From Sphingobium sp. (lineage in GTDB: Bacteria; Pseudomonadota; Alphaproteobacteria; Sphingomonadales; Sphingomonadaceae), in assembly GCA_003248935.1 (NCBI GenBank), contig QFQF01000005.1, forward strand, positions 62,001 through 126,000: 64,000 nt of DNA, given 5' to 3'. Position 1 is the stretch's first letter; each line of letters begins with the position of its first letter. The position numbers and the translations under genes were made by a program. Of this stretch, positions 17,206 to 25,689 are shown piece by piece. The notes below the pieces were generated by a model. It was given only the letters and a program-made list of their open reading frames with translations. It made no database searches and had not been told where the DNA came from.

Positions 17206-18525
17206 TTACACCGCGCTGCTGAAACGGCGGGATGTCGGCACGCGATAGGCATCGAACGCGGCCGCTATGCTTCGCGCATAAGGCAGCGCGCCATCCGTGA
17301 GGAACAATCGTTCCTCGCCCCGCACCAACAGCCCACGGCGGTAGAACGGCTGCAGCGCCACAGTGATCAGCGGATCGTCGAGCAGGCCGCCCGCATCCGC
17401 CTGACCCCGACACAATATGTCAGCGATCACCTGTCCGCGCTGGCGATCCTGCGCCGAACGCCGAACACCGAGAGCGCCGGGCAACTGGTCGGCGGACAGA
17501 CGCATGCGATACCGCCCAGGATTTTTCTCGTTCTGGATGATCAGATCGCCAAAGCTGCTGATCGCGCTGGCGCCGATACCGATCACCGTCTCCGCGCCGT
17601 CGGCGGTGAACCCTTGGAAATTCCGCCGGACCCCGCCCGCGCGATGCGCGACGGCGAGGCTGTCATCGGGCAGCGCGAAATGATCGAACCCGACAGGCAC
17701 GTAACCTGCGCGCGCCAGCGTGTCGAATGCGACCCGCGCCATTGCGAAGCGCTCGGCCTGACCGGGCATGTGACCGACGATCCGACGCTGCCGGGGAATG
17801 AGGTGCGGCACATGGGCATAACCGAAACAGGCGATCCTGTCCGGCCGCATGGCGATGGCACGGTCCAGCGTCGCGCTCAGGTCGGCCAGCCATTGGCCCG
17901 GCAGCCCATACATCAGGTCGAAATTGATCGAGCCAATCCCGGCCGCCCGCAGCCGTTCCACTGCCCTGGCGATCATGCCCGCCGGCTGCACCCGGCCGAT
18001 CGCGGCCTGCACCTGCGGAGAGAACGTCTGAACTCCCAGGCTGACCCGCGAAGTACCGACGGCACCCAGCGCCTCCACCCAGTCGTCGCTCAGCGTGCGG
18101 GGGTCGATCTCCACGGCGATTTCCGGCCGGTCGGCGGGCATGCACAGGATGATCTGCTGCAACAGGCGAATGAAGGCCACGGGGGCGATCGCGTTCGGGC
18201 TGCCGCCCCCGAAGGCGATGTGACGGACAACGCCGCGTCCGCCAAGGCCGGCACCGACCAGAGCGATCTCCCGCTCCAGCGCCTCCAGATAACCGGCGAG
18301 CCGAAGTTCCTTGTTCGCGGCCCCGGTATTACACCCGCAATACCAGCAAATCTCCTTGCAATAGGGAATGTGGACATAGAGCGAGAGCGGCTGGTCCGGC
18401 GCAACGGCGGCAAGCGCGTGAGACTGGTCCTCGCCCCCCACGCCCGTGCCGAAATCGGCAGCCGTCGGGTAGCTCGTATAGCGCGGCACGGGCGCGCCAA
18501 GCAGATCTGCATGATAAGGCCACAT
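17206..18525 (-). CDS. hemN: Oxygen-independent coproporphyrinogen III oxidase
   Basis: A radical SAM enzyme that makes protoporphyrinogen IX without oxygen. The protein has 439 residues. Near residue 60 the [4Fe-4S] motif reads CKEICWYCGC (C-x3-C-x2-C plus the extra cysteine typical of true HemN). Further family stretches are HIAFGGGSPN, VSLGVQTFSPQVQ, INFDLMYGLPGQ and GFTADGAETVIGIGASAISSFGD. The start at 18525 gives the usual MWPYHADLL...PVPRYTSYPTA N-terminus. The region upstream has an FNR/FixK-type box centred about 41 bases before the start codon. That fits induction under low oxygen. Confidence 0.94.
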   Translation of the reverse strand: MWPYHADLLGAPVPRYTSYPTAADFGTGVGGEDQSHALAAVAPDQPLSLYVHIPYCKEICWYCGCNTGAANKELRLAGYLEALEREIALVGAGLGGRGVVRHIAFGGGSPNAIAPVAFIRLLQQIILCMPADRPEIAVEIDPRTLSDDWVEALGAVGTSRVSLGVQTFSPQVQAAIGRVQPAGMIARAVERLRAAGIGSINFDLMYGLPGQWLADLSATLDRAIAMRPDRIACFGYAHVPHLIPRQRRIVGHMPGQAERFAMARVAFDTLARAGYVPVGFDHFALPDDSLAVAHRAGGVRRNFQGFTADGAETVIGIGASAISSFGDLIIQNEKNPGRYRMRLSADQLPGALGVRRSAQDRQRGQVIADILCRGQADAGGLLDDPLITVALQPFYRRGLLVRGEERLFLTDGALPYARSIAAAFDAYRVPTSRRFSSAV

Positions 18526-18559
18526 GCGATTGTCATCGCGCCCCGCCGCCGCCCGCACA

Positions 18560-18573
18560 TTGACGCGGATCAA
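18560..18573. promoter_or_regulatory. FNR/FixK-type box between hemN and ompW
   Basis: TTGACGCGGATCAA differs by one base from the FNR consensus TTGAT-N4-ATCAA. It fits the alphaproteobacterial FnrL/FixK variant. A second, weaker site, TTGTCCTGCATCAA, lies at 18582-18595. The pair sits in the 124-base divergent gap between hemN and ompW. Both genes are FNR targets in other proteobacteria. Confidence 0.65.
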
Positions 18574-18649
18574 ATCCGTACTTGTCCTGCATCAAGGACG
18601 GCCGGGCCTCCATACGCCATCTGCCCATCCATCTTGGATGGAGACGACA

Positions 18650-19306
18650 ATGAAAAAGATGATGTTGATCGCCACGGCGGGACTGGCGGTTCTTGCCACA
18701 CCGGCGCAGGCGAAGCAGGGCGACGTATTGGTGCGTCTGCGCGGGATCATGGTCGCGCCAACGGAGAAAAGCGGCAGTATCCTGCCCGGCTTCCCCGGCG
18801 AGGGCGTGAAGGTCGACAACAGCGTCATGCCGGAGGTCGACGTGACCTGGATGGCCAGCGACCATATCGGTTTTGAACTGATCGCCGCGACGACCAAGCA
18901 TACCGCCAGCGGCAAGTCAGGGACCACCGGCGGCATCGGCAAGCTTGCCTCCACCTGGGTCCTGCCGCCGACGCTCACCGCGCAGTATCATTTCCTGCCC
19001 GAGGGCAAGGTGCGGCCCTATATCGGCGCGGGCGTCAACTACACGCTCTTCTATTCGGAAGACGCGTCGCGAGGCCTTGAGGCCGCCGTGGGCAAGACCG
19101 GCGTGCACATGTCCGACAGCTTCGGCTGGGCCGCGCAGGCGGGCGTCGACATCGACATTACGCCCAAGGTCTTCCTGAACTTCGACGTCAAATATATCGA
19201 CATCGATACGAAGGCGCGTCTGTCGACCGCAGCCGCCGGGGTCCAGCGCGTGAAGGTGAGCCTCGACCCGATCGTCTTCGGCGTCGGCATCGGCACCCGC
19301 TTCTAG
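18650..19306 (+). CDS. ompW: OmpW family outer-membrane protein
   Basis: An eight-strand outer-membrane barrel, thought to pass small hydrophobic molecules. It has 218 residues, a signal peptide MKKMMLIATAGLAVLATPAQA, and the OmpW stretches GDVLVRLRGIMVAP near the mature N-terminus, PTLTAQYHF, VRPYIGAGVNYT and the terminal beta strand ending in GIGTRF. The ATG at 18650 has GGAG in front of it. Being divergent from hemN across an FNR-like box, it is probably oxygen-regulated, as ompW is in E. coli. Confidence 0.92.
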   Translation: MKKMMLIATAGLAVLATPAQAKQGDVLVRLRGIMVAPTEKSGSILPGFPGEGVKVDNSVMPEVDVTWMASDHIGFELIAATTKHTASGKSGTTGGIGKLASTWVLPPTLTAQYHFLPEGKVRPYIGAGVNYTLFYSEDASRGLEAAVGKTGVHMSDSFGWAAQAGVDIDITPKVFLNFDVKYIDIDTKARLSTAAAGVQRVKVSLDPIVFGVGIGTRF

Positions 19307-19307
19307 A

Positions 19308-19351
19308 GCGTTTTCCAAGCGGGTGGCATCACCTGCTGGCTCGGAAAACGC
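19308..19351. repeat. Inverted repeat after ompW
   Basis: GCGTTTTCC (19308-19316) and GGAAAACGC (19343-19351) form a 9-bp perfect inverted repeat with a 26-base loop, directly after the ompW stop. It lacks a T-tract. It may be a short intergenic repeat or an mRNA 3' structure. The real terminator seems to be the next hairpin. Confidence 0.45.
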
Positions 19352-19384
19352 GACCGAATAATCAGATAGAGCGACAACCGCATA

Positions 19385-19430
19385 AAAAAGGGAGCCGCTG
19401 CCCATCCGGGCGGCGGCTCCCTTTATATTT
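19385..19430. terminator. Bidirectional terminator between ompW and typA
   Basis: A 14-bp stem (19390-19403 with 19408-19421, one G-U pair) has a 4-base loop, ATCC. It is preceded by six A residues and followed by TTTATATTT. This gives a T-tract on both strands, so it should stop transcription of ompW and of the converging typA. Confidence 0.85.
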
Positions 19431-19450
19431 CGTGACGTCGCTTGAGGCGA

Positions 19451-21268
19451 TCAGGCCGCCTTGGCGCGGCTCATGCGCTTGCGCTCGTTCGGATCGAGGT
19501 AGCGCTTGCGCAGGCGAATGTTCTGCGGCGTCACCTCGACCATCTCATCGTCGTCGATATAGGCGATAGCCTGCTCCAGCGTCATGCGCTTGGGCGGGGT
19601 CAGGCGGATGCTGTCGTCCTTGCCGCTGGCGCGGAAGTTGGTCAGCGCCTTCGACTTCATCGGATTGACCTCGAGATCCTCGGGCTTGGCGTTCTCGCCG
19701 ATCACCATGCCCTCATACAGCGCCTCGCCCACGCCGACGAACAGGATGCCGCGTTCCTCGAGCGGGCCAAGAGCATAGGCGACCGCCTCACCCGCGCCGT
19801 TCGAGATCAGCACGCCGTTCTTGCGCCCTTCGATCTTACCCTTGAACGGACCATATTTCTCGAACAGCCGGTTCATGATCCCGGTACCGCGCGTGTCGGA
19901 CAGGAACTCGCCATGATAGCCGATCAGGCCGCGCGAGGGCGCGGAGAAGGTGATGCGGGTCTTGCCCCCGCCCGAGGGGCGCATGTCGGTCATCTCGGCC
20001 TTGCGGATGTTCATCTTATCGACGACCGTGCCGGAGAACTCGTCATCCACGTCGATGACGACCGTTTCATAAGGCTCGGTCTTGTTGCCGGCCTCATCCT
20101 CACCGAACAGCACGCGGGGACGCGAGATGCCCAGTTCAAAGCCCTCTCGGCGCATCGTTTCGATGAGGACGCCAAGCTGAAGCTCGCCGCGACCGGCGAC
20201 CTCAAAGCTGTCCTTGTCGGCGCTCTCGGTCACCTTGATGGCGACGTTCGACTCGGCTTCGCGCATCAGGCGGTCACGAATCATGCGGCTCGTCACCTTG
20301 CTGCCCTCACGACCCGCCATCGGCGAATCGTTCACGGCAAAGCGCATCGAGAGCGTCGGCGGATCGATCGGCTGCGCCTTGATGGCATCACTAACCTGCG
20401 GGTCGGCGATGGTGTTGGCAACGGTCGCGACGGTGAGACCGGCAAGGCTGATGATGTCACCCGCCTTCGCCTCGTCCACCGGCACGCGGTCAAGGCCACG
20501 GAAGGAGAGAATCTTCGAGGCGCGGCCAGTTTCCAGCACATTGCCGTCGGCGTCGAGCGCATGGATCGGCTGGTTGACCTTCAGCGTGCCGGACTGGACG
20601 CGGCCGGTCAGGATACGGCCCAGGAAGTTGTCGCGATCGAGCAGCGTCACCAGAAAGCTGAACGGCGCCTCCTCGTCCAGGGCCGGCGGCGGCACATGAT
20701 CAACGATCTTCTGGAACAGCGGCTCCAGCGTGCCCTCACGTAGGCTGGGATCCTCACTGGCGTAGCCGTTGCGGCCAGACGCGTAGAGGACCGGGAAATC
20801 CAGCTGCTCGTCGGTGGCGTCGAGGGTCACGAACAGGTCGAACACCTCGTCCAGCACTTCCTGGATACGCTCGTCGGGGCGGTCGATCTTGTTGACGACG
20901 ACGATCGGACGCAGGCCCAGCGCCAGCGCCTTACCGGTCACGAACTTCGTCTGCGGCATCGCGCCTTCGGAGGAGTCGACCAGCAGGACGACGCCGTCCA
21001 CCATCGAGAGGATGCGCTCCACCTCGCCGCCGAAGTCGGCGTGGCCGGGGGTGTCGACGATGTTGATCCTGGTCCCCTTCCACTCGATCGAGGTCGGCTT
21101 GGCGAGGATGGTGATACCCCGCTCCTTTTCCAGGTCGTTCGAGTCCATCGCCCGTTCCTCAACCCGCTGGTTGTCGCGGAAGGTGCCGGACTGACGGAAC
21201 AACTGATCGACGAGCGTGGTCTTGCCATGATCGACGTGCGCGATGATCGCGATATTACGCAGGGACAT
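19451..21268 (-). CDS. typA: Ribosome-associated GTPase TypA/BipA
   Basis: A translational GTPase that binds 70S ribosomes and is needed under stress or cold. It has 605 residues. The G1 motif AHVDHGKTTL is at about residues 9-18, the G2/switch region has RGITILAK, G3 is DTPGHADFGGEVER, and G4 is NKIDRPDER. EF-G-like domains III and V and the TypA-specific C-terminal domain follow (IRLTPPKRMTLEQAIAYIDDDEMVEVTPQNIRLRKRYLD). I took the ATG at 21268 (MSLRNIAIIAHVDHG) because upstream codons are unconserved. Confidence 0.97.
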   Translation of the reverse strand: MSLRNIAIIAHVDHGKTTLVDQLFRQSGTFRDNQRVEERAMDSNDLEKERGITILAKPTSIEWKGTRINIVDTPGHADFGGEVERILSMVDGVVLLVDSSEGAMPQTKFVTGKALALGLRPIVVVNKIDRPDERIQEVLDEVFDLFVTLDATDEQLDFPVLYASGRNGYASEDPSLREGTLEPLFQKIVDHVPPPALDEEAPFSFLVTLLDRDNFLGRILTGRVQSGTLKVNQPIHALDADGNVLETGRASKILSFRGLDRVPVDEAKAGDIISLAGLTVATVANTIADPQVSDAIKAQPIDPPTLSMRFAVNDSPMAGREGSKVTSRMIRDRLMREAESNVAIKVTESADKDSFEVAGRGELQLGVLIETMRREGFELGISRPRVLFGEDEAGNKTEPYETVVIDVDDEFSGTVVDKMNIRKAEMTDMRPSGGGKTRITFSAPSRGLIGYHGEFLSDTRGTGIMNRLFEKYGPFKGKIEGRKNGVLISNGAGEAVAYALGPLEERGILFVGVGEALYEGMVIGENAKPEDLEVNPMKSKALTNFRASGKDDSIRLTPPKRMTLEQAIAYIDDDEMVEVTPQNIRLRKRYLDPNERKRMSRAKAA

Positions 21269-21368
21269 GCTTTGCCTTTTGGATAGGGGTGCCACCTAGG
21301 CAACGCCCCGGCGGAATTCCGGGCGGCCCCTACAGGAAAATGCGCTGCACCGCAACAGCGGCGGGCAA

Positions 21369-22922
21369 TCAGCGTGCCGTCGCCTCGAAAGCCGTGAAGT
21401 CCTGCTCAAGCCGCCACTGCCGCTCCGCCTTCGGACTGGCGGCACGAAACGTCACGCAGGCCTGCGACCCTATATCCGCGCAGGCGGCCGTACGCTCGCC
21501 GCCCGGCCGGTCGGCCCACAGGCTGGCACCGGGCAGGAAAGCATATTGAAGGCCATCGCGCGCGATCTGCTTGAGGTCGCGATAGCGCAGCCCCTGCTCG
21601 GTGACCGCACGCATATATTCGTTGGTCATGTCGCTGCGCGACACGCCCTCGTCGTCGGTGGACAGCACGACCGGCACGCCCGCTTGTCGGTAGAGCGACA
21701 GCGGATGGTCGCTGCCCTTCACACCCAGGATCACCGCGTTGCTGGTGAGGTTGATCTCCACCGCCACCCGATCCCGCGCCATCCGACGGAGCAAGTCGGG
21801 CGCGTCAGGCTCATAGGAAATGTCGATGCCGTGGCCGATACGCCGGGCACCGGCCACCTCCACCGCCTGCCGGATGTGGAAGGCCAGATCCCGGGGCGGC
21901 ACGAGGCCGAGCGTCAGTTCCCCCGCGTGAAGCGACAGGAGGACGTCGGGATGCCGCGCCTTCAGGAAGGCGATCATCCGCATGTGCAGCGCATAGTCGC
22001 GCACCGCGATCGGGTCATGCTCCGGCGCAGCGATGTTGACCCCTACGAAACGCGGATCGGCGGCGGCCAGCGCGAAACCGAAGGCGAGCTGCGTGAACAC
22101 CTGCGCGGGCGGCACGGTACGCAGCGCGGTGTAGAGATAGCGCATCTCGACGCCGCAGGCGGCCTCGGGCGTTTTGCCCTTGCAATCGTCCAGCTTCGCC
22201 ATTTCGGCTTCATAACCGTCATAATCCGCCCGCGCCTTCGCCACCGCAGCGGGCAGCAACGGCACTATTCTGGCGTAAAGCCGTTCAAGGTCGGACACGT
22301 CCGCCGTGTCACCGATCGCGGCGACGAGCGGCATGACGGATCGGGCACCGGTGCTCAGTTCGACATAGGATACACGATCGGCGGCGGCCTGCCGCCGGGT
22401 CATCGCCAGCGCCTCGCCCATGTGGTTGCGCGACGCCGGAGAGAAAGCTTCGAAGGTGGCGAAGAAGCGGTTGTAACCCGACACCGCCGGATCACCGACC
22501 CCCGCCTCGAACCCGCGCGTCGAAAACGCATCGATCGCGCGCGAATAATAAGGATAGCGGCTTTCCAGCCCCGCCGCCGGGATACGGCCCGGCGCGTCGC
22601 ATGGCGGGTCGACCACATGATAGGTATCGGTCGCGATGCACAGCCCGTCTGCCGCAGCCCAGCGCAGAAAATCCTCCGCATAGTTGGCGCCGCCGGCATG
22701 GTTATGGAGATCGCCCCCCTTCGGCATCGTCTGCAGGAAGATGCGCAGGCGCGGCCCGCTGTCGACGATCCGGTCGAGATAGGCGGCAGTGCGTGCCTCA
22801 TCCGTTTCGGCAGACGCCGTCCGCGCGTGCGCCGGAGCCAGGCCGGACAATGCCAGCAGCGCGATGCCGCCCAGCAGCCGAAGCAGACCGTCGCGGATGC
22901 GACGGCGATGATGATCGCGCAC
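21369..22922 (-). CDS. Exported adenosine deaminase-like protein
   Basis: An amidohydrolase of the adenosine deaminase family that probably acts in the periplasm. The metal and catalytic motifs are all present: GDLHNHAGG near residue 70, LSLHAGE, RIGHGIDI, and LSTDDEGVSRSDMTNEY near residue 440. These match secreted ADGF-type deaminases, which are about 500 residues, more than the cytosolic enzymes at about 340. I chose the GTG at 22922, preceded by AAGGGGG. It gives a basic N-terminus (VRDHHRRRIRDGLL) and a hydrophobic signal segment ending in AHA. The far-upstream ATG at 23060 has no ribosome site. It may serve the purine locus at 30-37 kb, although it is about 8 kb away. Confidence 0.85.
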   Translation of the reverse strand: MRDHHRRRIRDGLLRLLGGIALLALSGLAPAHARTASAETDEARTAAYLDRIVDSGPRLRIFLQTMPKGGDLHNHAGGANYAEDFLRWAAADGLCIATDTYHVVDPPCDAPGRIPAAGLESRYPYYSRAIDAFSTRGFEAGVGDPAVSGYNRFFATFEAFSPASRNHMGEALAMTRRQAAADRVSYVELSTGARSVMPLVAAIGDTADVSDLERLYARIVPLLPAAVAKARADYDGYEAEMAKLDDCKGKTPEAACGVEMRYLYTALRTVPPAQVFTQLAFGFALAAADPRFVGVNIAAPEHDPIAVRDYALHMRMIAFLKARHPDVLLSLHAGELTLGLVPPRDLAFHIRQAVEVAGARRIGHGIDISYEPDAPDLLRRMARDRVAVEINLTSNAVILGVKGSDHPLSLYRQAGVPVVLSTDDEGVSRSDMTNEYMRAVTEQGLRYRDLKQIARDGLQYAFLPGASLWADRPGGERTAACADIGSQACVTFRAASPKAERQWRLEQDFTAFEATAR

Positions 22923-23229
22923 AATGTCCCCCTTGATATCGGGGCCGGGCTTAGGCGGCACACCCGCGACATTCAATGAGGATATTCCGTACAAGATGTT
23001 GCAAAAAAGCGCGCGGAATGGAGAGTAGCCTTCCGAACAATTGATACGCCCGATCCTCATGCGTTGCGTTTTATCGGGAGCCCCGTCCCGTTAACGGCAA
23101 TGGACGATGGCGGATCGAACCGATAGCGCCGTTACACAGGGAAATGGGATCGCGGCAACTAGGCACCCGGCCATGCATGTGGCGGAGAGGCCGCGCGGTG
23201 CCCGTACGGTGGGCAAACGAAGCGGAAAG
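22923..23229. other. Divergent promoter region between adenosine deaminase and DUF1592 operon
   Basis: The gap is 307 bases and must carry promoters for both directions. A more AT-rich stretch at about 22970-23045 is the likeliest place. I found no convincing operator, terminator or small gene. Confidence 0.4.
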
Positions 23230-25689
23230 ATGAGCCTCAACTGGCGTCCAACCTTTGGCAGCGGAGCCTTCGCGCTCGGCATGCTCGCCTTCGCGGCCTC
23301 GGTGGTTGCCCGGCCGCAGGAGAATGCGGTCATGCCCGCCGTCGCGCAATCGGCCCAACCCGGCGGGCCGCCGCTTCTGCTGGAAGAGTTCTGCGCCCGC
23401 TGTCACAACGACATGGACCGGGTCGCCAACCTGTCGATCGAGGACCTCAAGAGCGGCGACCTGATGGTCGGCGCCCATGCCGGCGAATGGGAAGCCATCC
23501 TGCGCCGGGTCAGTCTGGGCGAGATGCCCCCGCGTAACAAGCCGCAGCCCGATCCGCTCGTCCGCGCCGCCTTCGTGCAATGGCTGCAGGCGGCACTCGA
23601 CCGATATGCCGCCGACCATCCCGATCCCGGTCGCGCAACGATACGTCGCATCAACCGGATCGAATATGCAAATGCGGTGCGCGACCTGCTGGCGCTCGAC
23701 GTGGACGTCAGCCGGGAATTGCCACAGGACAATTCCGGCTACGGCTTCGACAACATCGCCGACGTGCTCAGTGTCTCGCCGACCCTGATGGACCGCTATG
23801 TCGCCGTTGCCGGCAAGGTCGCCCGGATGGCGACCGGCCTCACGTCACGCCGGGAATTCGTCACCGCCTATGAGGTGCCCAAGGACGGTTCGGTGATGAA
23901 CTCGGGCCGCCCCGCCTACAATGAACGGGCGAGCGACGCCCTGCCGCTCGGCTCGCGCGGCGGCGGCGCCTTCACCTATTTTGCGCGGTACGACGCCACC
24001 TATGAAGTCAGCGGCTACCTCAACGCCAACACCAATAACGAGACCGATCGCCTGCCCGAGGACAGGGTCAGCACGCGTATCCCGCTGAAAGCGGGGGCCC
24101 ATGTCATCGGCATGTCCTTCCGCCGCACGATCGCACCGGATGAAAGCATCCAGACATTGCGCAACACGCTCGATGTCGTGCCGCTGCCGCTTGACGCACC
24201 GGACATGCTGTCGCTCGACGTGACGGTCGACGGCGCACGCGTGAAGACGCTGTCCGTGCCCTCCTACCGCATGCACCCGCGCTATTCGCAGCAGAACTTC
24301 CCGCGCGACGTGCTGGAGATCGACGTGGCCGGTCCCTTCTCGCCAAAGGGGATGGGCAATACGCCCAGTCGCGCGCGTATTTTCACCTGCAAGCCGCAAG
24401 GGACAGCCGCCGAGGCCGCCTGCGCCCGGACCATCGTCGCTGCACTTGCCCGTCGCGCATACAGGCGGCCGGTGACGGACGCGGACCTGTCGCCGCTGAT
24501 GCGCGTCTACGCTGGCGAGCGCGCCACGTCGGACTTCGAACATGGCGTGGAGGCGGCGGTCGAGGCGGTCCTCGTCTCCCCACATTTCCTGTTCCTGGTC
24601 GAACAGGATCCGGCGGGCAGCGCGCCCGGCAGCGTTCATCGCATCAGCGATCTGGAACTCGCCTCCCGCCTGTCCTTCTTCCTGTGGAGCAGCATCCCCG
24701 ACGAGGCGCTGCTGTCCTCAGCCGAACGGGGGCAACTGCGCGACCCGGCGGTGCTCGACGCGCAGATCGGGCGCATGCTTGCCGATCCGCGCGCGCAGGC
24801 GCTCACGAGAAACTTCGCCGGACAGTGGCTGTATCTGCGCAATCTCGACCAGCAACGCCCGGACATTGCCGTCTTTCCGAAGTTCGATACGCGCCTGCGC
24901 ACCGCTATGGCGCGCGAGACCGAGATGTTCTTCAGCTATGTGATGCGGACCAACCGCTCCGTGCTGGATTTCATCGCGGCCGACTATACCTTCCTCAACC
25001 AGCGCCTTGCCGAACATTATGCGATCCCCGGCGTCAGCGGCACGGCGTTCCGCAAGGTCAGCCTGGACCCGGCATGGCATCGCGGCGGCCTGCTGGGGCA
25101 GGCCAGCATCCTCACCGTCACGTCCTACGGCAATCACACGTCCGTCGTAAAACGGGGCAAGTGGATCCTCGACAACATGCTCGCAGCGCCACCGCCGCCG
25201 CCGCCGCCCGACGTGCCCGCGCTTCAGGAAAAGCATGACGGCCGCCTGCTCACCGCGCGGGAGCAACTGGAACTGCACCGCACGAACCCGACCTGCGCCG
25301 CCTGCCACGTAAAGATGGACCCGCTCGGCTTCTCGCTGGAGAATTTCGATGCGACAGGCGCCTTTCGCATGCGCGACGCCGGGCAACCGATAGACGTGTC
25401 CGCGACGATGCCGGATGGCACCGCCTTTGCCGGGATCGAGGGGCTGCGCCAGATACTGATGGCGCGAAAGGACGAGTTCACCGCCGCCTTCACCGAACGC
25501 CTGATGACCTATGCGCTGGCGCGCGGGGTCGGCGCGCGCGACATGCCGGCCGTGCGCAAGATATCGGCGTCGGCCGCAGCCGACGGCTACCGCATCCAGA
25601 CGATCGTCAGGGGCATTGTCGCCAGCGACGCCTTCACCTTGCGCAAGACGCCGGGCGGCAAGGCACAGGACGGGAGCACAGGGACATGA
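23230..25689 (+). CDS. DUF1592-type haem-binding exported protein (PSD1-like architecture)
   Basis: An 819-residue exported protein of unknown function, built like the multi-domain planctomycete and myxobacterial DUF1587/DUF1592 proteins. It has an N-terminal signal or anchor (residues 10-28). A cytochrome-c-like segment follows with CARCH at residues 55-59, then a DUF1587 stretch (RRINRIEYANAVRDLLALDV). A DUF1595-like part has RRAYRRPVTDADL, a DUF1592 core has HFLFLVEQ and ASRLSFFLWSSIPDEAL, and a DUF1588 part has PTCAACHVKMDPLGFSLENFDATG. A C-terminal DUF1585 closes it. The second CxxCH (near residue 690) may be a further haem site. A run of seven prolines lies near residue 655. The stop overlaps the next start (ATGA). 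Confidence 0.85.
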   Translation: MSLNWRPTFGSGAFALGMLAFAASVVARPQENAVMPAVAQSAQPGGPPLLLEEFCARCHNDMDRVANLSIEDLKSGDLMVGAHAGEWEAILRRVSLGEMPPRNKPQPDPLVRAAFVQWLQAALDRYAADHPDPGRATIRRINRIEYANAVRDLLALDVDVSRELPQDNSGYGFDNIADVLSVSPTLMDRYVAVAGKVARMATGLTSRREFVTAYEVPKDGSVMNSGRPAYNERASDALPLGSRGGGAFTYFARYDATYEVSGYLNANTNNETDRLPEDRVSTRIPLKAGAHVIGMSFRRTIAPDESIQTLRNTLDVVPLPLDAPDMLSLDVTVDGARVKTLSVPSYRMHPRYSQQNFPRDVLEIDVAGPFSPKGMGNTPSRARIFTCKPQGTAAEAACARTIVAALARRAYRRPVTDADLSPLMRVYAGERATSDFEHGVEAAVEAVLVSPHFLFLVEQDPAGSAPGSVHRISDLELASRLSFFLWSSIPDEALLSSAERGQLRDPAVLDAQIGRMLADPRAQALTRNFAGQWLYLRNLDQQRPDIAVFPKFDTRLRTAMARETEMFFSYVMRTNRSVLDFIAADYTFLNQRLAEHYAIPGVSGTAFRKVSLDPAWHRGGLLGQASILTVTSYGNHTSVVKRGKWILDNMLAAPPPPPPPDVPALQEKHDGRLLTAREQLELHRTNPTCAACHVKMDPLGFSLENFDATGAFRMRDAGQPIDVSATMPDGTAFAGIEGLRQILMARKDEFTAAFTERLMTYALARGVGARDMPAVRKISASAAADGYRIQTIVRGIVASDAFTLRKTPGGKAQDGSTGT

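Noticed and set aside
17200..18876. Long plus-strand frame antisense to hemN
   Set aside because: It has no motif and covers the hemN gene, which has clear radical SAM signatures.
22997..23008. A 12-base match shared between the adenosine deaminase upstream region and the LysR gene at 30582-30593
   Set aside because: Several hundred such 12-mer pairs are expected by chance in 64 kb counting both strands, so it carries no weight as a shared operator.
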